Made by a program: the position numbers and the translations under genes. DNA of 64,000 nucleotides, from assembly GCA_030606485.1 (NCBI GenBank), contig JAUWGH010000004.1:329392-393391 (forward strand), in the 5' to 3' direction. The notes below the pieces were generated by a model that saw only the letters and a program-made list of their open reading frames with translations, made no database searches and was not told the origin of the DNA. This document shows positions 1 to 10,181 of the stretch, piece by piece; position 1 is the stretch's first letter; each line of letters begins with the position of its first letter. This DNA comes from Promethearchaeota archaeon. Lineage in GTDB: Archaea > Asgardarchaeota > Lokiarchaeia > Sigyniarchaeales > SOKP01.

Positions 1-277
1 GAGCGTGAAATTTTAATAAGTTTTTAAAAGCCTCAATAATATCCGGGATTACATCTTCAGGATTATTTTTTAACATCTCGGCTAATGCGGGATCAAATGC
101 ATTTAGATCTTCAAATAAAAATTCAAGAATGTTTTCTCCTTCTGCGTAAATTTTAGAGATTTTATCTCTGTATTTAAATTCAGTAGGTTTTTCTTGGAAT
201 AACCTGAAAAAATCTTCAAATCTTTTGATTTTATTAATTGGAATACTTGGCTGAGGCTGTTTATTGTTTATTGTCAT
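1..277 (-). CDS. mcm: MCM replicative helicase, N-terminal part (cut by window edge)
   Basis: The reading frame begins at an ATG (277-275, minus strand) and runs open off the left edge, so only about 92 residues are visible. They read as the start of an archaeal MCM: a helical segment with FEDFFRLF, then YRDKI, a stretch ending FEDLNAFDPALAEML, and NNPEDVIPDIIEAF, matching the conserved 'DP.LA..L..NP' pattern of the MCM N-terminal A subdomain. In the family this domain forms the DNA-binding tier of the hexameric helicase; the AAA+ motor would lie beyond the window. A GINS-like gene lies about 3.8 kb away on the other strand, which fits a replication neighbourhood. Identity comes from family pattern recall; no ATPase motif is visible here. 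Confidence 0.8.
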   Translation of the reverse strand, partial: MTINNKQPQPSIPINKIKRFEDFFRLFQEKPTEFKYRDKISKIYAEGENILEFLFEDLNAFDPALAEMLKNNPEDVIPDIIEAFKNLLKFHA

Positions 278-488
278 TATATTAATCCATTATTGTTTTT
301 TTATTTTAAATAAAATTTGTCGATAATTTTTAAGTACGGAATAATGGGTTATAAAAAATCTTATTACGACATTAATTCTGTTTTATTTATTATCAATGGA
401 TTGATATATCGAAAATAAAAAATAATTAGGGCATGTAAATTTAGAGATTTATAAAATACAAGAAGTAAAATTATTACTTGAAATTATT

Positions 489-3400
489 TTATTGAAGTTC
501 TTGTAGCACATTACAAATTATTGAGTCTTGAGACATCTCACATCTAATTTTTAAAAGGGCTATTATTCTCTTTTTAATATCTTCTTTTTCATATTTTGCC
601 GTTCTTAAAAAGATTTTTGCAACAGATCTTTGTGCATTTATTGGAGTATCAGAAGAAAGTAGCTTTAAAAGAGTAGATAATAAATTTTTAATTCCAATTT
701 TATTTATTAATTGAGAAACTGATATAACAGTTTTTTCTCGGACAGAATCTGATGGATCGTTAAGTAAGTCAACGATGTAAGGGAAAATTTCATCCAAATC
801 TTCTAAACTATAAATTTTTATCAATTTGATTGAAGATTCCCGAACTCTTTCATCATTATCTCTTAAGTTTTTTGAAATTTTATTAAACGGAATTAATTTT
901 GGGGATATATTCGGAATTTCAGTTAATATTTCCATTGAACTCCTGCGTACCCATTTTTGATCATCATCAAGCATTTTAATAAGTTGATTTAAAATGATAT
1001 CATAATTCTTGATATCTTTAATCAAATTTCCCAAACTTTTTATAACAGCATCTCTAACTACCCATTCATCATCAGATATTGAATCTATTAGTGCATTGGC
1101 TGCTTTATCGGGAACTTTATGTCCAATATAAAATAAAACATTAGCTGCTGATTCCCGTACGAATGGTTCCTTATCTTTTAATAAATTGATGATAGGGTCA
1201 ATAGGTATTATTTCGGGGGACTTTTTAGCAATATTGATAAGTGATTTAGATAAAGTTATTTTAACTGATTTTTCTTGTGCAATTATGGTGTTTAAAAAAA
1301 CAGAAATTAAAGGTTTAACGTAATTGGGCTTTCTAATCGCAATAATTGAGATAATCTTAGAAGCTTCTGTTTTAAATTGCTTATTTCCCTCAGTTTTTAA
1401 AATATTTATAAAGGGATCAATGCTTATTAAATCAATATAATCTTCTGCTAATTCAGATAATGAATTAATTGAAGTTAATTTAATATGTTCTAGATCTGAA
1501 TTCAAATTTACTAATAATTTTGGGATAAAAAGTTTAGGATTTTCTTTAACGATATTAATTATAGTTTTGGTTATTATACCTTTTGTGATAAATTTTGCTG
1601 AGTCAGGGATTGTTATCAATTTACTAAAAACCATCTCAGGATTTTGCTTTCCAATATTAATAATCATATTGGAAATGCTATTTTTTATCAGTTCATCATC
1701 TGATTTAATATATTTTAATAAAATATCTGTGATTTTTTCAGGATTTGTCTCCCAGATTTTTCCTAATAATCTAAGAATGCTATATTGAATTTCGAATTTT
1801 GATGAAGCCATCTTACTTAATAAATAATCCAAATTAAGAGCGGTTGGAACTTCATCATGGTATTTTTCTAATGCTTTTATTGCAGAATTCCTAACTGCTT
1901 CATTAGGATCTAAGAGACCATCTAAGAAAGGTTTTATTGGAATAAAATATTCTTTAAAATTCCCAATTTTAGCTATTGTAGTAAAAATTTCAGTCCTAAC
2001 CTCTTTATTTGGGTCATTCATTAGGGATATTAATTCATTAACTGTACTTGAATCTAAATCGTCAATACTAATTCCTTGGAGAGAAAATGCTGCTGCAGCT
2101 CTTACATTCTTATTTGGATGCTTCAATTTTTCAATAACTAAGGCTAAAGGAAATTTTTTAGGGGATTTTATTAAAAATTTAAGCGTTTCTTCTTGAACCT
2201 TATAATCAGAATCTTGTAATAAATGTTCAAACTCTGTTAGTGCAATATAGTTTAAACTTTTGCTAGGAATTCTTGATAAAACCATAATTGCATAATATTT
2301 TATATGCCATTCAGCATCTTTGATTAATGGTAAAAGAACATTGATTGGAATCTGACTTATTAAGTTTTCATTTGCTTTAATTAATGTTTCTAAGATGGGA
2401 ATTTTCTTATCATAATTTGGGCTTTTTAATCCTTCAATTATCCATGAAAGTATTGCATCTGGAGCATCATTTTCTAGTTGAACCAATATTTCAGTTGAAA
2501 TTCTTTTAGAATTAGAACTAGGATCACATATACCATCAAATAATGCATTTTTATATTTATTACTTGTAAGGTCGATATCACCCTTCCGAGGTATTCTTTC
2601 AAACATTAATTTTATTGTTTCCTCTGCATGATCCCGTATTCTTTTATCTGAATTTTTAATAAAATTGAATAAAGGGATAGGATCAAAAGTTTGCCCTGAT
2701 TTTGTTATCATTGAATATCTAAGATTTTGAGTAAATTCATTTTTTAAATTGATTATATAGAATAAAATAAAAGATAACAAAATAACCTCTTCAATAATTG
2801 CTGCTGGAACAAATTCTATAAACCTAGTATTTATTGGTTGCGTGAAAATCCAAGAATTAAAAATATTTTCTAATTTATTAGCATTTACTATTAAAAAATT
2901 GATTAAAACATTTAAACCAACAGCTGCAATTAAATACCCTGCAAAATACACATCAATTCCTCTGTATTTAATTTTTCGCCCCCAAAATCTGGTAAAATAA
3001 CCAATGATCCCAAAGATCAATACTATAATGACCATCCAAGCATAGGACATGGTTGATATTGCCATTGAACCCGAAAAGTAGTAATTTACAGTTTGTATAA
3101 ATGAGATCCATGTCCAAACAAATACAAATAACATAACTCCCAGAATAATTCTAGGGGCTGGATCTCTGCCAAATTCTTCCATAGAACGCTTACCATTTTC
3201 AAATCCTAGAAAGAAATATCTATTTAACTCAGGCAGATGATAATATACATTACTTATTCCAGCAACATACCCTTTTGCGCCGTAGAATGTTAAAATCATT
3301 AGGGGATAAATTAACATCCATGACATCCAAATAATAACAACAGGACCATTTGTGATTAACCATATCATAATAGGGGGAAATAAAAAAAACATAAAATATA

Positions 3401-3872
3401 AAAGAACTGCAACAAGGAGAGAATAGGGTTTTGGAAATCGATTTATGATTTTTTTTCCAATAAATTCATGAAAAGGAGTTAAACCTTCACTCTTTTTCTC
3501 AGTCCATGCAATAAATATAAAATCAAAGAGGGGATACCCTGAAATATAAAAGAGACTTGCAATCATAGGAAGAATTAATACATAAGGTGGGATCTCTGGG
3601 GGTGATACTCCTGATTGCCAAAATTCAGGAGTTTCGATAATAAAAATAACAATCATTGCAATAATAGTTATTGTTGCTAATCCAAAGATTAAACCGTAAA
3701 TAACACACACAAACCGATCCAAAATTGAAAATTCTCCTTTTTTAACAATAGAAACCTGTTTGTATATAAGTAAAAATCCGAAAATACTCGTGCCAATGTA
3801 AAAAATTAATAATAGAATGGAAATTTCATTCCATAAATTGAATAGATCTCCGAACACCCCCATATTAGACAC
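489..3872 (-). CDS. Large membrane-anchored HEAT-repeat protein
   Basis: A 1127-residue protein with two halves. Residues ~1-380 carry about nine to ten hydrophobic segments that look like membrane helices. Residues ~400-1127 are a long run of ~38-residue alpha-helical repeats of HEAT type, with recurring patterns such as 'D..VR..A...L..I' (for example DPNKEVRTEIF, DPNEAVRNSAI, DDDQKWVRRSSM, DPSDSVREKTV). HEAT solenoids are protein-binding scaffolds, so a membrane-tethered adaptor is the simplest inference; no catalytic motif is visible. The gene lies just upstream of mcm on the same strand (211-base gap) and diverges from the GINS-like gene. The ATG at 3872 gives an N-terminus that enters the first hydrophobic segment within a few residues. 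No specific family was recognised. Confidence 0.85.
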   Translation of the reverse strand: MSNMGVFGDLFNLWNEISILLLIFYIGTSIFGFLLIYKQVSIVKKGEFSILDRFVCVIYGLIFGLATITIIAMIVIFIIETPEFWQSGVSPPEIPPYVLILPMIASLFYISGYPLFDFIFIAWTEKKSEGLTPFHEFIGKKIINRFPKPYSLLVAVLLYFMFFLFPPIMIWLITNGPVVIIWMSWMLIYPLMILTFYGAKGYVAGISNVYYHLPELNRYFFLGFENGKRSMEEFGRDPAPRIILGVMLFVFVWTWISFIQTVNYYFSGSMAISTMSYAWMVIIVLIFGIIGYFTRFWGRKIKYRGIDVYFAGYLIAAVGLNVLINFLIVNANKLENIFNSWIFTQPINTRFIEFVPAAIIEEVILLSFILFYIINLKNEFTQNLRYSMITKSGQTFDPIPLFNFIKNSDKRIRDHAEETIKLMFERIPRKGDIDLTSNKYKNALFDGICDPSSNSKRISTEILVQLENDAPDAILSWIIEGLKSPNYDKKIPILETLIKANENLISQIPINVLLPLIKDAEWHIKYYAIMVLSRIPSKSLNYIALTEFEHLLQDSDYKVQEETLKFLIKSPKKFPLALVIEKLKHPNKNVRAAAAFSLQGISIDDLDSSTVNELISLMNDPNKEVRTEIFTTIAKIGNFKEYFIPIKPFLDGLLDPNEAVRNSAIKALEKYHDEVPTALNLDYLLSKMASSKFEIQYSILRLLGKIWETNPEKITDILLKYIKSDDELIKNSISNMIINIGKQNPEMVFSKLITIPDSAKFITKGIITKTIINIVKENPKLFIPKLLVNLNSDLEHIKLTSINSLSELAEDYIDLISIDPFINILKTEGNKQFKTEASKIISIIAIRKPNYVKPLISVFLNTIIAQEKSVKITLSKSLINIAKKSPEIIPIDPIINLLKDKEPFVRESAANVLFYIGHKVPDKAANALIDSISDDEWVVRDAVIKSLGNLIKDIKNYDIILNQLIKMLDDDQKWVRRSSMEILTEIPNISPKLIPFNKISKNLRDNDERVRESSIKLIKIYSLEDLDEIFPYIVDLLNDPSDSVREKTVISVSQLINKIGIKNLLSTLLKLLSSDTPINAQRSVAKIFLRTAKYEKEDIKKRIIALLKIRCEMSQDSIICNVLQELQ

Positions 3873-4045
3873 TTTAAATTTTAAAATAATTAATTAATTT
3901 TCTAATTAAATTTTATTTTATATTGATATTTTAATATTTAATTTTTAAAAAGTAATGAATCTTATTTTTTTAATATACGGCAAGTTATAATTTATTTGTG
4001 AAATTTTCTTAAGAATTGACAATCTTATTGAGTTAGTATATTAGA

Positions 4046-4597
4046 ATGCTAAAATTAGAAACAGAGATCAGCTTATATTTAGAGAGATTGAAAATTATTT
4101 TTTTAAATAAAATGATAGTTGTAGAATGTATTAAAGATTGTGACCGAATTAATTTATTTAGTGAAAATATTGGACCTTTCAAAAGAGGACGAACTTATAA
4201 ACTACCGTTTTGGAAAATTAAGCCCTTTTTTGAAAGAAATTATTTTAAAATTCAGTCAAAGAATGAGATTAATAGTTCTTTAATTCAACAATTTGCTGAA
4301 AATGAACGAGATAATACAAAATTAGTAAAAAGACAAAATGATTTCTTTATAGAGATTAAAGAACTTAAAAGATTGATTAAAAATAAAATTGAGAATAGAA
4401 TATATCCTAAAGAAGAATTAATTAAATATCAATTGCATTTAGAATTTTTACTGCATCAAAGAATCTCAAAAATTGAAAAGTTAGCTACTAGTACACCATC
4501 AATTGAAATAATGGGAAGATTAACTGATACAGAAGAGATATTATTTGAGGGATTTAGAAGCTTAATAAAAGATTTTAAAGAATTTTTATTAGATTAA
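4046..4597 (+). CDS. GINS complex subunit, GINS23-like
   Basis: A 183-residue protein whose N-terminal part (residues ~22-70) matches the small GINS B-domain: VVECIKDCDRINLF, then IGPFKRGRTYKLPFWKIKPF, the usual 'GPf..G....LP...a..L' pattern. A helical region follows (residues ~75-183), as expected for the A-domain. B-domain first and A-domain second is the order of the Psf2/Psf3-type archaeal subunit, GINS23. GINS binds MCM and stimulates it at replication forks. The gene diverges from the membrane-HEAT gene, with mcm beyond it; gins23 and mcm are neighbours in several archaea, which supports the call. The true start may be the internal ATG at residue 22 (position 4109), since the first 21 residues precede the recognisable domain. 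Confidence 0.7.
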   Translation: MLKLETEISLYLERLKIIFLNKMIVVECIKDCDRINLFSENIGPFKRGRTYKLPFWKIKPFFERNYFKIQSKNEINSSLIQQFAENERDNTKLVKRQNDFFIEIKELKRLIKNKIENRIYPKEELIKYQLHLEFLLHQRISKIEKLATSTPSIEIMGRLTDTEEILFEGFRSLIKDFKEFLLD

Positions 4598-4656
4598 ATC
4601 TAAAATTTTATTCTTTTTTTATTGCAATATTAATTTATATGTCCCTTTTTCTGTTC

Positions 4657-7344
4657 TTATTCAATGAAATCATAGTAGTCAATAATTTTAACAATTAATT
4701 TTAACAGCCACGTTGGAATCAAACTGCTTCCATAATCTAATAACATTAGATGATCACTTTCTTTTGAATGTAATCCATTTTCAAAGTCAGAAAAATACAA
4801 GCCTCCACTAGCTTTTGGTGGACGCCCAAAACTTTCACACAACTTCCAAGGTACGACAAGATCAGTTGTTATATTCCAATTCTCTAAATTTTTTCGTGTA
4901 GCAACCCAACTTGAATCGCTATAAATTTGTAATTTTTCCCCAGTTATTAAAAGGATCTCTCCGAATACATTAATTGGCCCAATACCTTTGATATAATCAA
5001 CATTTTTTATTCCAATTACATTTTTTCCAATCTTTAGAAATTTTCCAATATTTAATATTCGGATATTATTTTCTAGCATGTTATAATTAAATGATTGTCG
5101 AGAAATGACGTATCCAAGATATTCTCCATTAATATATACTTCGGAGAAACATCCAGCAATAACTTGCAAAAAGGCACTCTTAATTTCCTCTTTAATCTCA
5201 ATTATCTTTTTAAAATAAGTAGGACTACTTCTTGCCCTTTTTGCTTCTATTTTCTTTTTTTCTTTAAGTGACTTAACAAAATAGCTATTAAAACTTCTTG
5301 TTTTTCTAACTTTCAAGTAAATCCATTCACTTGGAATATTAGGATTTTCCCATTCAATACCTTTTTTTATTTGTTCAATTTTATCATCATAAAATCTTGC
5401 CAGCCAATAATAATTATTTTTTAAAGTTGTGAAACAATCAGATTTCGCACTTTTTAACCATAAATACTCATAATCTTTGAATAAACTAATAATATCATCT
5501 TTTAATTCCGCAATCTCTTTATGTATTTTAGTAATTTTCTCTTTTTTTGCTTTTTTAAGATTGAGTTTAACTAATTTTTTTGAATTTATTTGTTTCTTAC
5601 AGAAGAATTGTATTTGTTTCGCAACAAATCTTAAATTTTTAATATTTATTTTATTTTTCAATACAATATTCTCTAAATCAGAACAATATTCAATTATTTT
5701 ATCCATATCATTTATTATATCATTAAAGTCCTTTATCTTTCTAGTTCTCATATATTTTGATGAATTTTTTCCATAAGGATGGCTAAAAAATTTATTATAA
5801 AACCTTTTCCATCTAAAATGTAGTAATTTTTCATCTTGAATTCTTCGAAATATATCAATAATTTCTTTAATTCTATCATCATATAATCCAAAGAAATGAA
5901 GTATGAGTTTTTTCCAAAATTCTTCTAAAATAATTTCTTTTCCTGGGTTCCATGCAACTTCTGCAGAAAGGATAAATCCATACAATCGATTTTCTCTAAT
6001 TTCTTTATTTCGGTAATCACCCCATGCAGATGTGATTTCACCTAACATTCCTCCCAATTCATAACCATATTTTATGAGATTGATAATATTTTTTTCAAAA
6101 CTTGATATTGACGGGAATGGACGATTATAATCCCAAATTGAAGGACTTACAATAAATGGAAGATCAAAACTTTTTATCTTATCCAAAATTTTGTGCTTTT
6201 TTCTTTTATCATATTTCCAGTACATTATAATCATATCTTTGGGAAGATCTTCGAGTACTTCTGGATATTTATAGAGAATATCATGATAAATAATCACATA
6301 TTTATTCCCATATTTCTTCACAGTATCGTATATCTTGTTATAATGATTAAGATAAGCCTGAGCAATACCGATCTCTTCTACGTACTCAGAAGATGCCCCT
6401 TTTCCTACATCCCAACTCTCATCAGCAGCTATATGGAAATATTCTGTATCAAATACATCGCTTAACTCTCCGATCATGTCATCTAACAATGGATATATTT
6501 CTTCATTACTGATATTTAAACTATTAGAGCCGGGAAATTCCCCATATTTCCAATAATTTTTATTAATTAAGATATTTTCCCAATGACCAATTGTTTGAAA
6601 TATTGGAATTACTTCAACAAAATGTTTTTTTGCATATTGAGATACTTCTTTAATTTCTTCTTTAGAATAAGATCCACGATTTTTGCCAATTTCAGGGTGA
6701 TTTCGAAATTTAAACATATCTTGCATATATACGAGATAATATTGATTAATCTTAAAATGGCTTAATTCCAGAATAAAACGTTTAAGATTTTCAACAGTTG
6801 GGGCCTGACCTCGTGAAATATCATCTGAAATCCCCCTAATTAGCAGTAAAGGATAATCAATTATGCCAAACTCAGGAAAAATTAACTTATTTTCTCCACA
6901 ATTTAATAGTTGAATAAAGGTTTGAACTCCATAAAATATTCCTTGAGCACTTTCGGCTTGGATAATTAATTTATTATTTAATGTGTTTAGAGTATATCCT
7001 TGTTGTAAGAAATTATCTTGATTTATTATTTGATTAATATTTATATCTAAAAATGCTTCTTGAAGAAAAATTGAATTCTCATTATCATTTTTTAATTTTT
7101 GAACCTTAATTATTTCTAAATTTTCAGATAAACCAAATTCAATTAATTTATCTTGGAGCTGTGAAATGACGTGCTTAAACTCCTCTGGTAAATTAGTTTT
7201 AACCTGTGAATTAGAAGTAATTTTATTATATTTTTTAAAAATCTTTATGAATTGCGGTTCAGGTAATATTTTTATTTCATTTAAATTAAAATCTGAAGTT
7301 TTTTTAATTGAATCTATTATTAAGAACATTTCTTTCAGTTGCAA
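4657..7344 (-). CDS. Glycoside hydrolase family 20-like beta-N-acetylhexosaminidase
   Basis: An 895-residue protein. Residues ~40-160 resemble the alpha/beta domain that precedes GH20 barrels ([28 protein letters not shown]). From ~165 a TIM barrel begins ([21 protein letters not shown]). It carries [11 protein letters not shown] around residues 305-315, the position of the GH20 catalytic Asp-Glu pair normally written HxGxDE. GH20 enzymes remove terminal N-acetylhexosamine by substrate-assisted catalysis. Residues ~500-895 form a long C-terminal region, mostly helical and then beta-rich, of unknown role. No signal peptide is visible, so a cytoplasmic location is suggested. The 'HIAADE' variant of the usual 'HIGGDE' leaves substrate specificity uncertain. 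It is convergent with the GINS-like gene. Confidence 0.75.
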   Translation of the reverse strand: MQLKEMFLIIDSIKKTSDFNLNEIKILPEPQFIKIFKKYNKITSNSQVKTNLPEEFKHVISQLQDKLIEFGLSENLEIIKVQKLKNDNENSIFLQEAFLDININQIINQDNFLQQGYTLNTLNNKLIIQAESAQGIFYGVQTFIQLLNCGENKLIFPEFGIIDYPLLLIRGISDDISRGQAPTVENLKRFILELSHFKINQYYLVYMQDMFKFRNHPEIGKNRGSYSKEEIKEVSQYAKKHFVEVIPIFQTIGHWENILINKNYWKYGEFPGSNSLNISNEEIYPLLDDMIGELSDVFDTEYFHIAADESWDVGKGASSEYVEEIGIAQAYLNHYNKIYDTVKKYGNKYVIIYHDILYKYPEVLEDLPKDMIIMYWKYDKRKKHKILDKIKSFDLPFIVSPSIWDYNRPFPSISSFEKNIINLIKYGYELGGMLGEITSAWGDYRNKEIRENRLYGFILSAEVAWNPGKEIILEEFWKKLILHFFGLYDDRIKEIIDIFRRIQDEKLLHFRWKRFYNKFFSHPYGKNSSKYMRTRKIKDFNDIINDMDKIIEYCSDLENIVLKNKINIKNLRFVAKQIQFFCKKQINSKKLVKLNLKKAKKEKITKIHKEIAELKDDIISLFKDYEYLWLKSAKSDCFTTLKNNYYWLARFYDDKIEQIKKGIEWENPNIPSEWIYLKVRKTRSFNSYFVKSLKEKKKIEAKRARSSPTYFKKIIEIKEEIKSAFLQVIAGCFSEVYINGEYLGYVISRQSFNYNMLENNIRILNIGKFLKIGKNVIGIKNVDYIKGIGPINVFGEILLITGEKLQIYSDSSWVATRKNLENWNITTDLVVPWKLCESFGRPPKASGGLYFSDFENGLHSKESDHLMLLDYGSSLIPTWLLKLIVKIIDYYDFIE

Positions 7345-7384
7345 TTTTAAGTTGATCTATTAAACAAAATTTAAAACTTAATCC

Positions 7385-7558
7385 ATGGAAAAAAATTTTT
7401 CTAATATTAAATATTATATTACTTTAATGGAAGAAGTACTTATAGACATATTTTTAATTAAGGAAAAAGGTGCTTGGGGTGCATTTAAACCAACACAAAA
7501 TGAAATAGTTAATGAGACCGTAGAGAAAATTGAAAATATCTGTAAAATGATCGAATAA
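7385..7558 (+). CDS. Small hypothetical protein (57 aa)
   Basis: An open frame from ATG 7385 to TAA 7558, with a second in-frame ATG at 7427. The product is charged and begins MEKNFSNIKYYITLMEEV; a later segment reads KEKGAWGAFKPTQNEIVNETVEKI. It sits between the divergent GH20 gene and the convergent broken MazG-like gene. No family was recognised and no good ribosome binding site precedes either start. It may be a real small gene or the tail of a lost one. Confidence 0.3.
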   Translation: MEKNFSNIKYYITLMEEVLIDIFLIKEKGAWGAFKPTQNEIVNETVEKIENICKMIE

Positions 7559-7604
7559 ATTAATCAATTATTTTCTTATAATTTAATTAATCTATTTTTA
7601 TCTC

Positions 7605-7898
7605 TTATTTTAGTTTGATTAATTTTTCAGTTAAATCGATTTTATAATAATTAGCAGTACATATTATTGTAATAACTAGATCCGCTAATTCCATACCAAG
7701 ATCTCCCTTAACTTGATTAGATTTGGGTGTTTTATTTTTTTTTATAATATTAATTTCACGCTAAATCTCGCCCAATTCTTCAAGAATAGCAGCTAACATT
7801 GAAAGAGGTGGCCAATATCCGCCACCTTCATTGATAATCCAATCATCAATTTCTTTTTGAAGGTTTGAAATAGTAAAATCTTTAGAAAATGAGCTCAT
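7605..7898 (-). pseudogene. MazG-like nucleotide pyrophosphohydrolase with in-frame amber stop
   Basis: Read from ATG 7898, the frame codes for 45 residues including NEGGGYWPPLSMLAAILEEL and GEI, meets a TAG, and continues in the same frame for 51 more residues (REIN..., GDLGMELADLVITIICTAN, KIDLTEKL) to TAA at 7605. The joined product matches the all-alpha MazG/NTP-pyrophosphohydrolase fold: the metal-binding EELGE..REI pair and the downstream ELAD are all present. In homologues the stop position is usually a small residue in 'GEiaREI'. The frame is otherwise intact over 98 codons, so this is either a very young pseudogene, a base-call error or a readthrough gene. These enzymes hydrolyse (d)NTPs to monophosphates in house-cleaning. 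Confidence 0.75.
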
Positions 7899-8107
7899 AT
7901 TTAATTAAGTTATGGGAATTTTTAAAAAATTAACTAAGATTTTAAATTTTTCCTTAAAATTTTTGATAAAGAATTAGTTCATTAATCATCCAAATTCTCT
8001 GTATATTCCAAGATTAGTAAGAAAAATAATAAATTTAAGAATAATCTTCGAATTTTTTTCTTTAGAGTTTCTTTACGAAACTTTAAAGAATTTTTAATTT
8101 TAACGTT

Positions 8108-8470
8108 TTAAGGTTCTAAAGAGATCCAAGTAAATAAATTAAATATTACAACAGTAAAATTATTTTTCTGTGTTATTTGAGCTGTAAATCTCCCGGTGAT
8201 TATTTTCTTTGATAGTTTTAAATCCCATGCAGAGAAAGCTCCATGATAATAGCCCTCTTTGAGATTAATTAAAATTGATCCTGGTTTTATTAAAATTTGG
8301 TATAAACCATCTTCGAAGAAATATTTTCTTTTTTTCATCAGAGAATCGATGTTTTTCATAATAAGTTTATTTAAATCTTTATATTCTCCCTCTTCAAGTA
8401 TGTTATTTAATTCTAATTCAAAAATTTTTTGAACAGAAGTATTTAACATGAGACTAATTTTAATTTTCAC
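8108..8470 (-). CDS. Hypothetical protein (120 aa)
   Basis: A 120-residue product starting MKIKISLMLNTS. The N-terminal half is helical and charged (ILEEGEYKDLNKLIMKNI); the C-terminal half is beta-rich with alternating hydrophobic residues (GLYQILIKPGSILINL, FTAQITQKNNFTVVIFNLF). No family, signal peptide or membrane helix is recognised. It lies alone between the broken MazG-like gene and an empty 328-base stretch, and upstream of the accessory island. Codon use looks like that of its neighbours, so it is probably a real gene. Confidence 0.5.
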   Translation of the reverse strand: MKIKISLMLNTSVQKIFELELNNILEEGEYKDLNKLIMKNIDSLMKKRKYFFEDGLYQILIKPGSILINLKEGYYHGAFSAWDLKLSKKIITGRFTAQITQKNNFTVVIFNLFTWISLEP

Positions 8471-8798
8471 AAAAATATCTTAATAGACCCGACAAAATTA
8501 GTAGTAAATAATAAGAAAATTTAATGCTTTTAGTTAAATTCAAACTTTTTTTTTGTGTAATTTTAATCTCGAATTCAGAAAAAATAGAGATTTTTATATT
8601 TTGTTTTTAAAAAAATTAAGACACAAGATAAATAATTTTATGGAATTAATTAAATTCAAATTCTAACTAAATAAAAATGCGGAAAAAATTTGCAATCTGA
8701 ACAAAAATTAATCAGATAGAAAAAATTTTTAAGAATATAGAATATTGACAACTTCTAAATGCTAAAACGAGTGAAAGTTCCCTTAGCTTAATTAAAAA
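8471..8798. other. Intergenic region, 328 bases
   Basis: A very AT-rich spacer between divergent genes, containing many A- and T-tracts. No open frame with a credible start, no RNA gene and no clear hairpin is seen. It presumably holds the promoters for the two flanking genes, but no single TATA element stands out. Confidence 0.5.
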
Positions 8799-9872
8799 AT
8801 GGGATGGAGAGAAGATATGAAAACGTTCAATCCATTAAATTTACAATTTGATAAAATTAATGAAAAAAAAGGAACCTTAACGTTTAGAATTTCAAAAAGC
8901 AATCTAATGGATACTTTTTTACAAAATATATTGATACTTGATATTCAAGTTGGAGATTCGAGATTTTTTCTGCATCGAAATAAAAACTTTGATTTAATTT
9001 TTATCCACTGGAGCACAAGAAGGGGGATAAGAGTGGCAAGGGTGAATATTTGGGGATTAAATCTTAATAAGGGTCTATTTATTTCTTTAACTTGGTCGGA
9101 AGAAGAGAATAAACTATATGTTGGTGAACAAGGTGGGTTAAATTTAAAATACAATAAAGCAGAACAAAGAAAGGGAATAATAAGGAAAGGAATAAATGGT
9201 GAATTATACAAAATAGGAGATGAAGGTGTAGATGTGGCATGGTATCACATAAGGGAAGATTCTCGCGATATTCTAATACCAACTGCAAAGGAAATATGGG
9301 AGTTCAAAATTAAAAGAATTAATATCATTATCGAAGGTTGCAAGTCAAAAAATTTTCTTTTTGAATCGACACTTGTCCTACAGTGTCTAGTGATGTTAGT
9401 AACAGGCTTTGAAGTTTTCACACAAAAGAGATTCATAGAGATAGAAAAAGAAGGTAATATACCGAATATTAAGTCTTTAATGAACGATTTTGCTAGGGAC
9501 AAATATACAAAAGACAAAGTGAAAGATTATGCAGAATCAACTGGTAAATCCCTTTTGGAAAGTATGCTTGAATTACGGAATGGGAGAGGTTTAATAAATT
9601 TCCAGAATTGGAGAAACTGTAAAAGGGCGTATAACAGGGCATATGGAATAATATTTGGAGAATTATTTCCCTTAGAAAGTAAAATATTTGAAAATATAAA
9701 AAAATATTTTGAATGGAGGCATAAAATAATCCATTCGAAAGTGGATATGACAATATTAAATTTTGATAAAGTCCCTGAAGAAGAACCAATTTTTGCCAAA
9801 AAAGAGTTTATTAAACAAGTAAGAGATGATTTTATTAAGCTTATTAATAAATTACATGAATATATTGTTTAA
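8799..9872 (+). CDS. Candidate HEPN-domain ribonuclease-like protein
   Basis: A 357-residue protein. Residues ~1-185 form a beta-rich N-terminal region without a recognised family. Residues ~190-357 are helical and contain RHKIIH at residues 307-312. This fits the R-x4-6-H motif that HEPN nucleases use for metal-independent RNA cleavage, with a polar residue directly after the arginine as usual. The motif sits in the C-terminal part of the helical domain, as in HEPN proteins. HEPN proteins are common toxins or effectors in defence systems. It lies 309 bases upstream of the histone-SMC-like operon on the same strand, so it could be a neighbour effector with its own transcript. The assignment depends on one short motif plus fold character. 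Confidence 0.5.
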   Translation: MGWREDMKTFNPLNLQFDKINEKKGTLTFRISKSNLMDTFLQNILILDIQVGDSRFFLHRNKNFDLIFIHWSTRRGIRVARVNIWGLNLNKGLFISLTWSEEENKLYVGEQGGLNLKYNKAEQRKGIIRKGINGELYKIGDEGVDVAWYHIREDSRDILIPTAKEIWEFKIKRINIIIEGCKSKNFLFESTLVLQCLVMLVTGFEVFTQKRFIEIEKEGNIPNIKSLMNDFARDKYTKDKVKDYAESTGKSLLESMLELRNGRGLINFQNWRNCKRAYNRAYGIIFGELFPLESKIFENIKKYFEWRHKIIHSKVDMTILNFDKVPEEEPIFAKKEFIKQVRDDFIKLINKLHEYIV

Positions 9873-10097
9873 AAATAACTTATTCTTTGGAAAAATTTAT
9901 CTAACTTAGTATTTTGAGTTCTTCACGATTTTCTACATTTTATCCAAATTCTACTTTCTATAACCTGATCTGCTAAATTTTTTATTCTATTTTTTTTCCA
10001 AGTTCAAAAAATGAAAATTAGAAATTCAATTAGCCTAAAGATTTTAAATATTTTTGACCTTAAATTTTTTTTATTCATTCTACATTCTGGCAAAATC

Positions 10098-10106
10098 TTT
10101 TTATAT
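10098..10106 (+). promoter_or_regulatory. Putative TATA box of the histone-SMC-like operon
   Basis: TTTTTATAT lies about 75 bases ahead of the histone start codon and is preceded by an A-rich segment that could serve as a B-recognition element. Transcription would start near 10130, giving a leader of about 50 bases. The spacing is inferred from archaeal promoter rules; the high AT content makes chance matches common. Confidence 0.35.
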
Positions 10107-10113
10107 GAGAAAA

Positions 10114-10174
10114 AATATATATTTTATACTAATATATATTAAAAAGAAATTAATACAAAAAAAAAATATATATT
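10114..10174. repeat. Three phased copies of AATATATATT in the operon leader
   Basis: The self-complementary 10-mer AATATATATT occurs at 10114, 10131 and 10165. The start-to-start distances are 17 and 34 bases, i.e. one and two units of 17. They lie between the putative TATA box and the histone start codon, so they could be an operator or a preferred histone-wrapping site. A further copy lies at 16712, just upstream of the small convergent gene at the far end of the island. In AT-rich DNA such words arise easily, so the phasing is the main argument. Confidence 0.35.
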
Positions 10175-10181
10175 AATTAAA

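Noticed and set aside
7605-7898. Pyrrolysine or programmed readthrough at the MazG amber codon
   Set aside because: Nothing in the window suggests pyl genes or a readthrough element, and MazG proteins do not need an unusual residue there; pseudogene or base error is simpler.
9079-9799. Several minus-strand frames opposite the HEPN-like gene
   Set aside because: They overlap one another in different frames and have the low-complexity, cysteine/phenylalanine-rich look of antisense translation.
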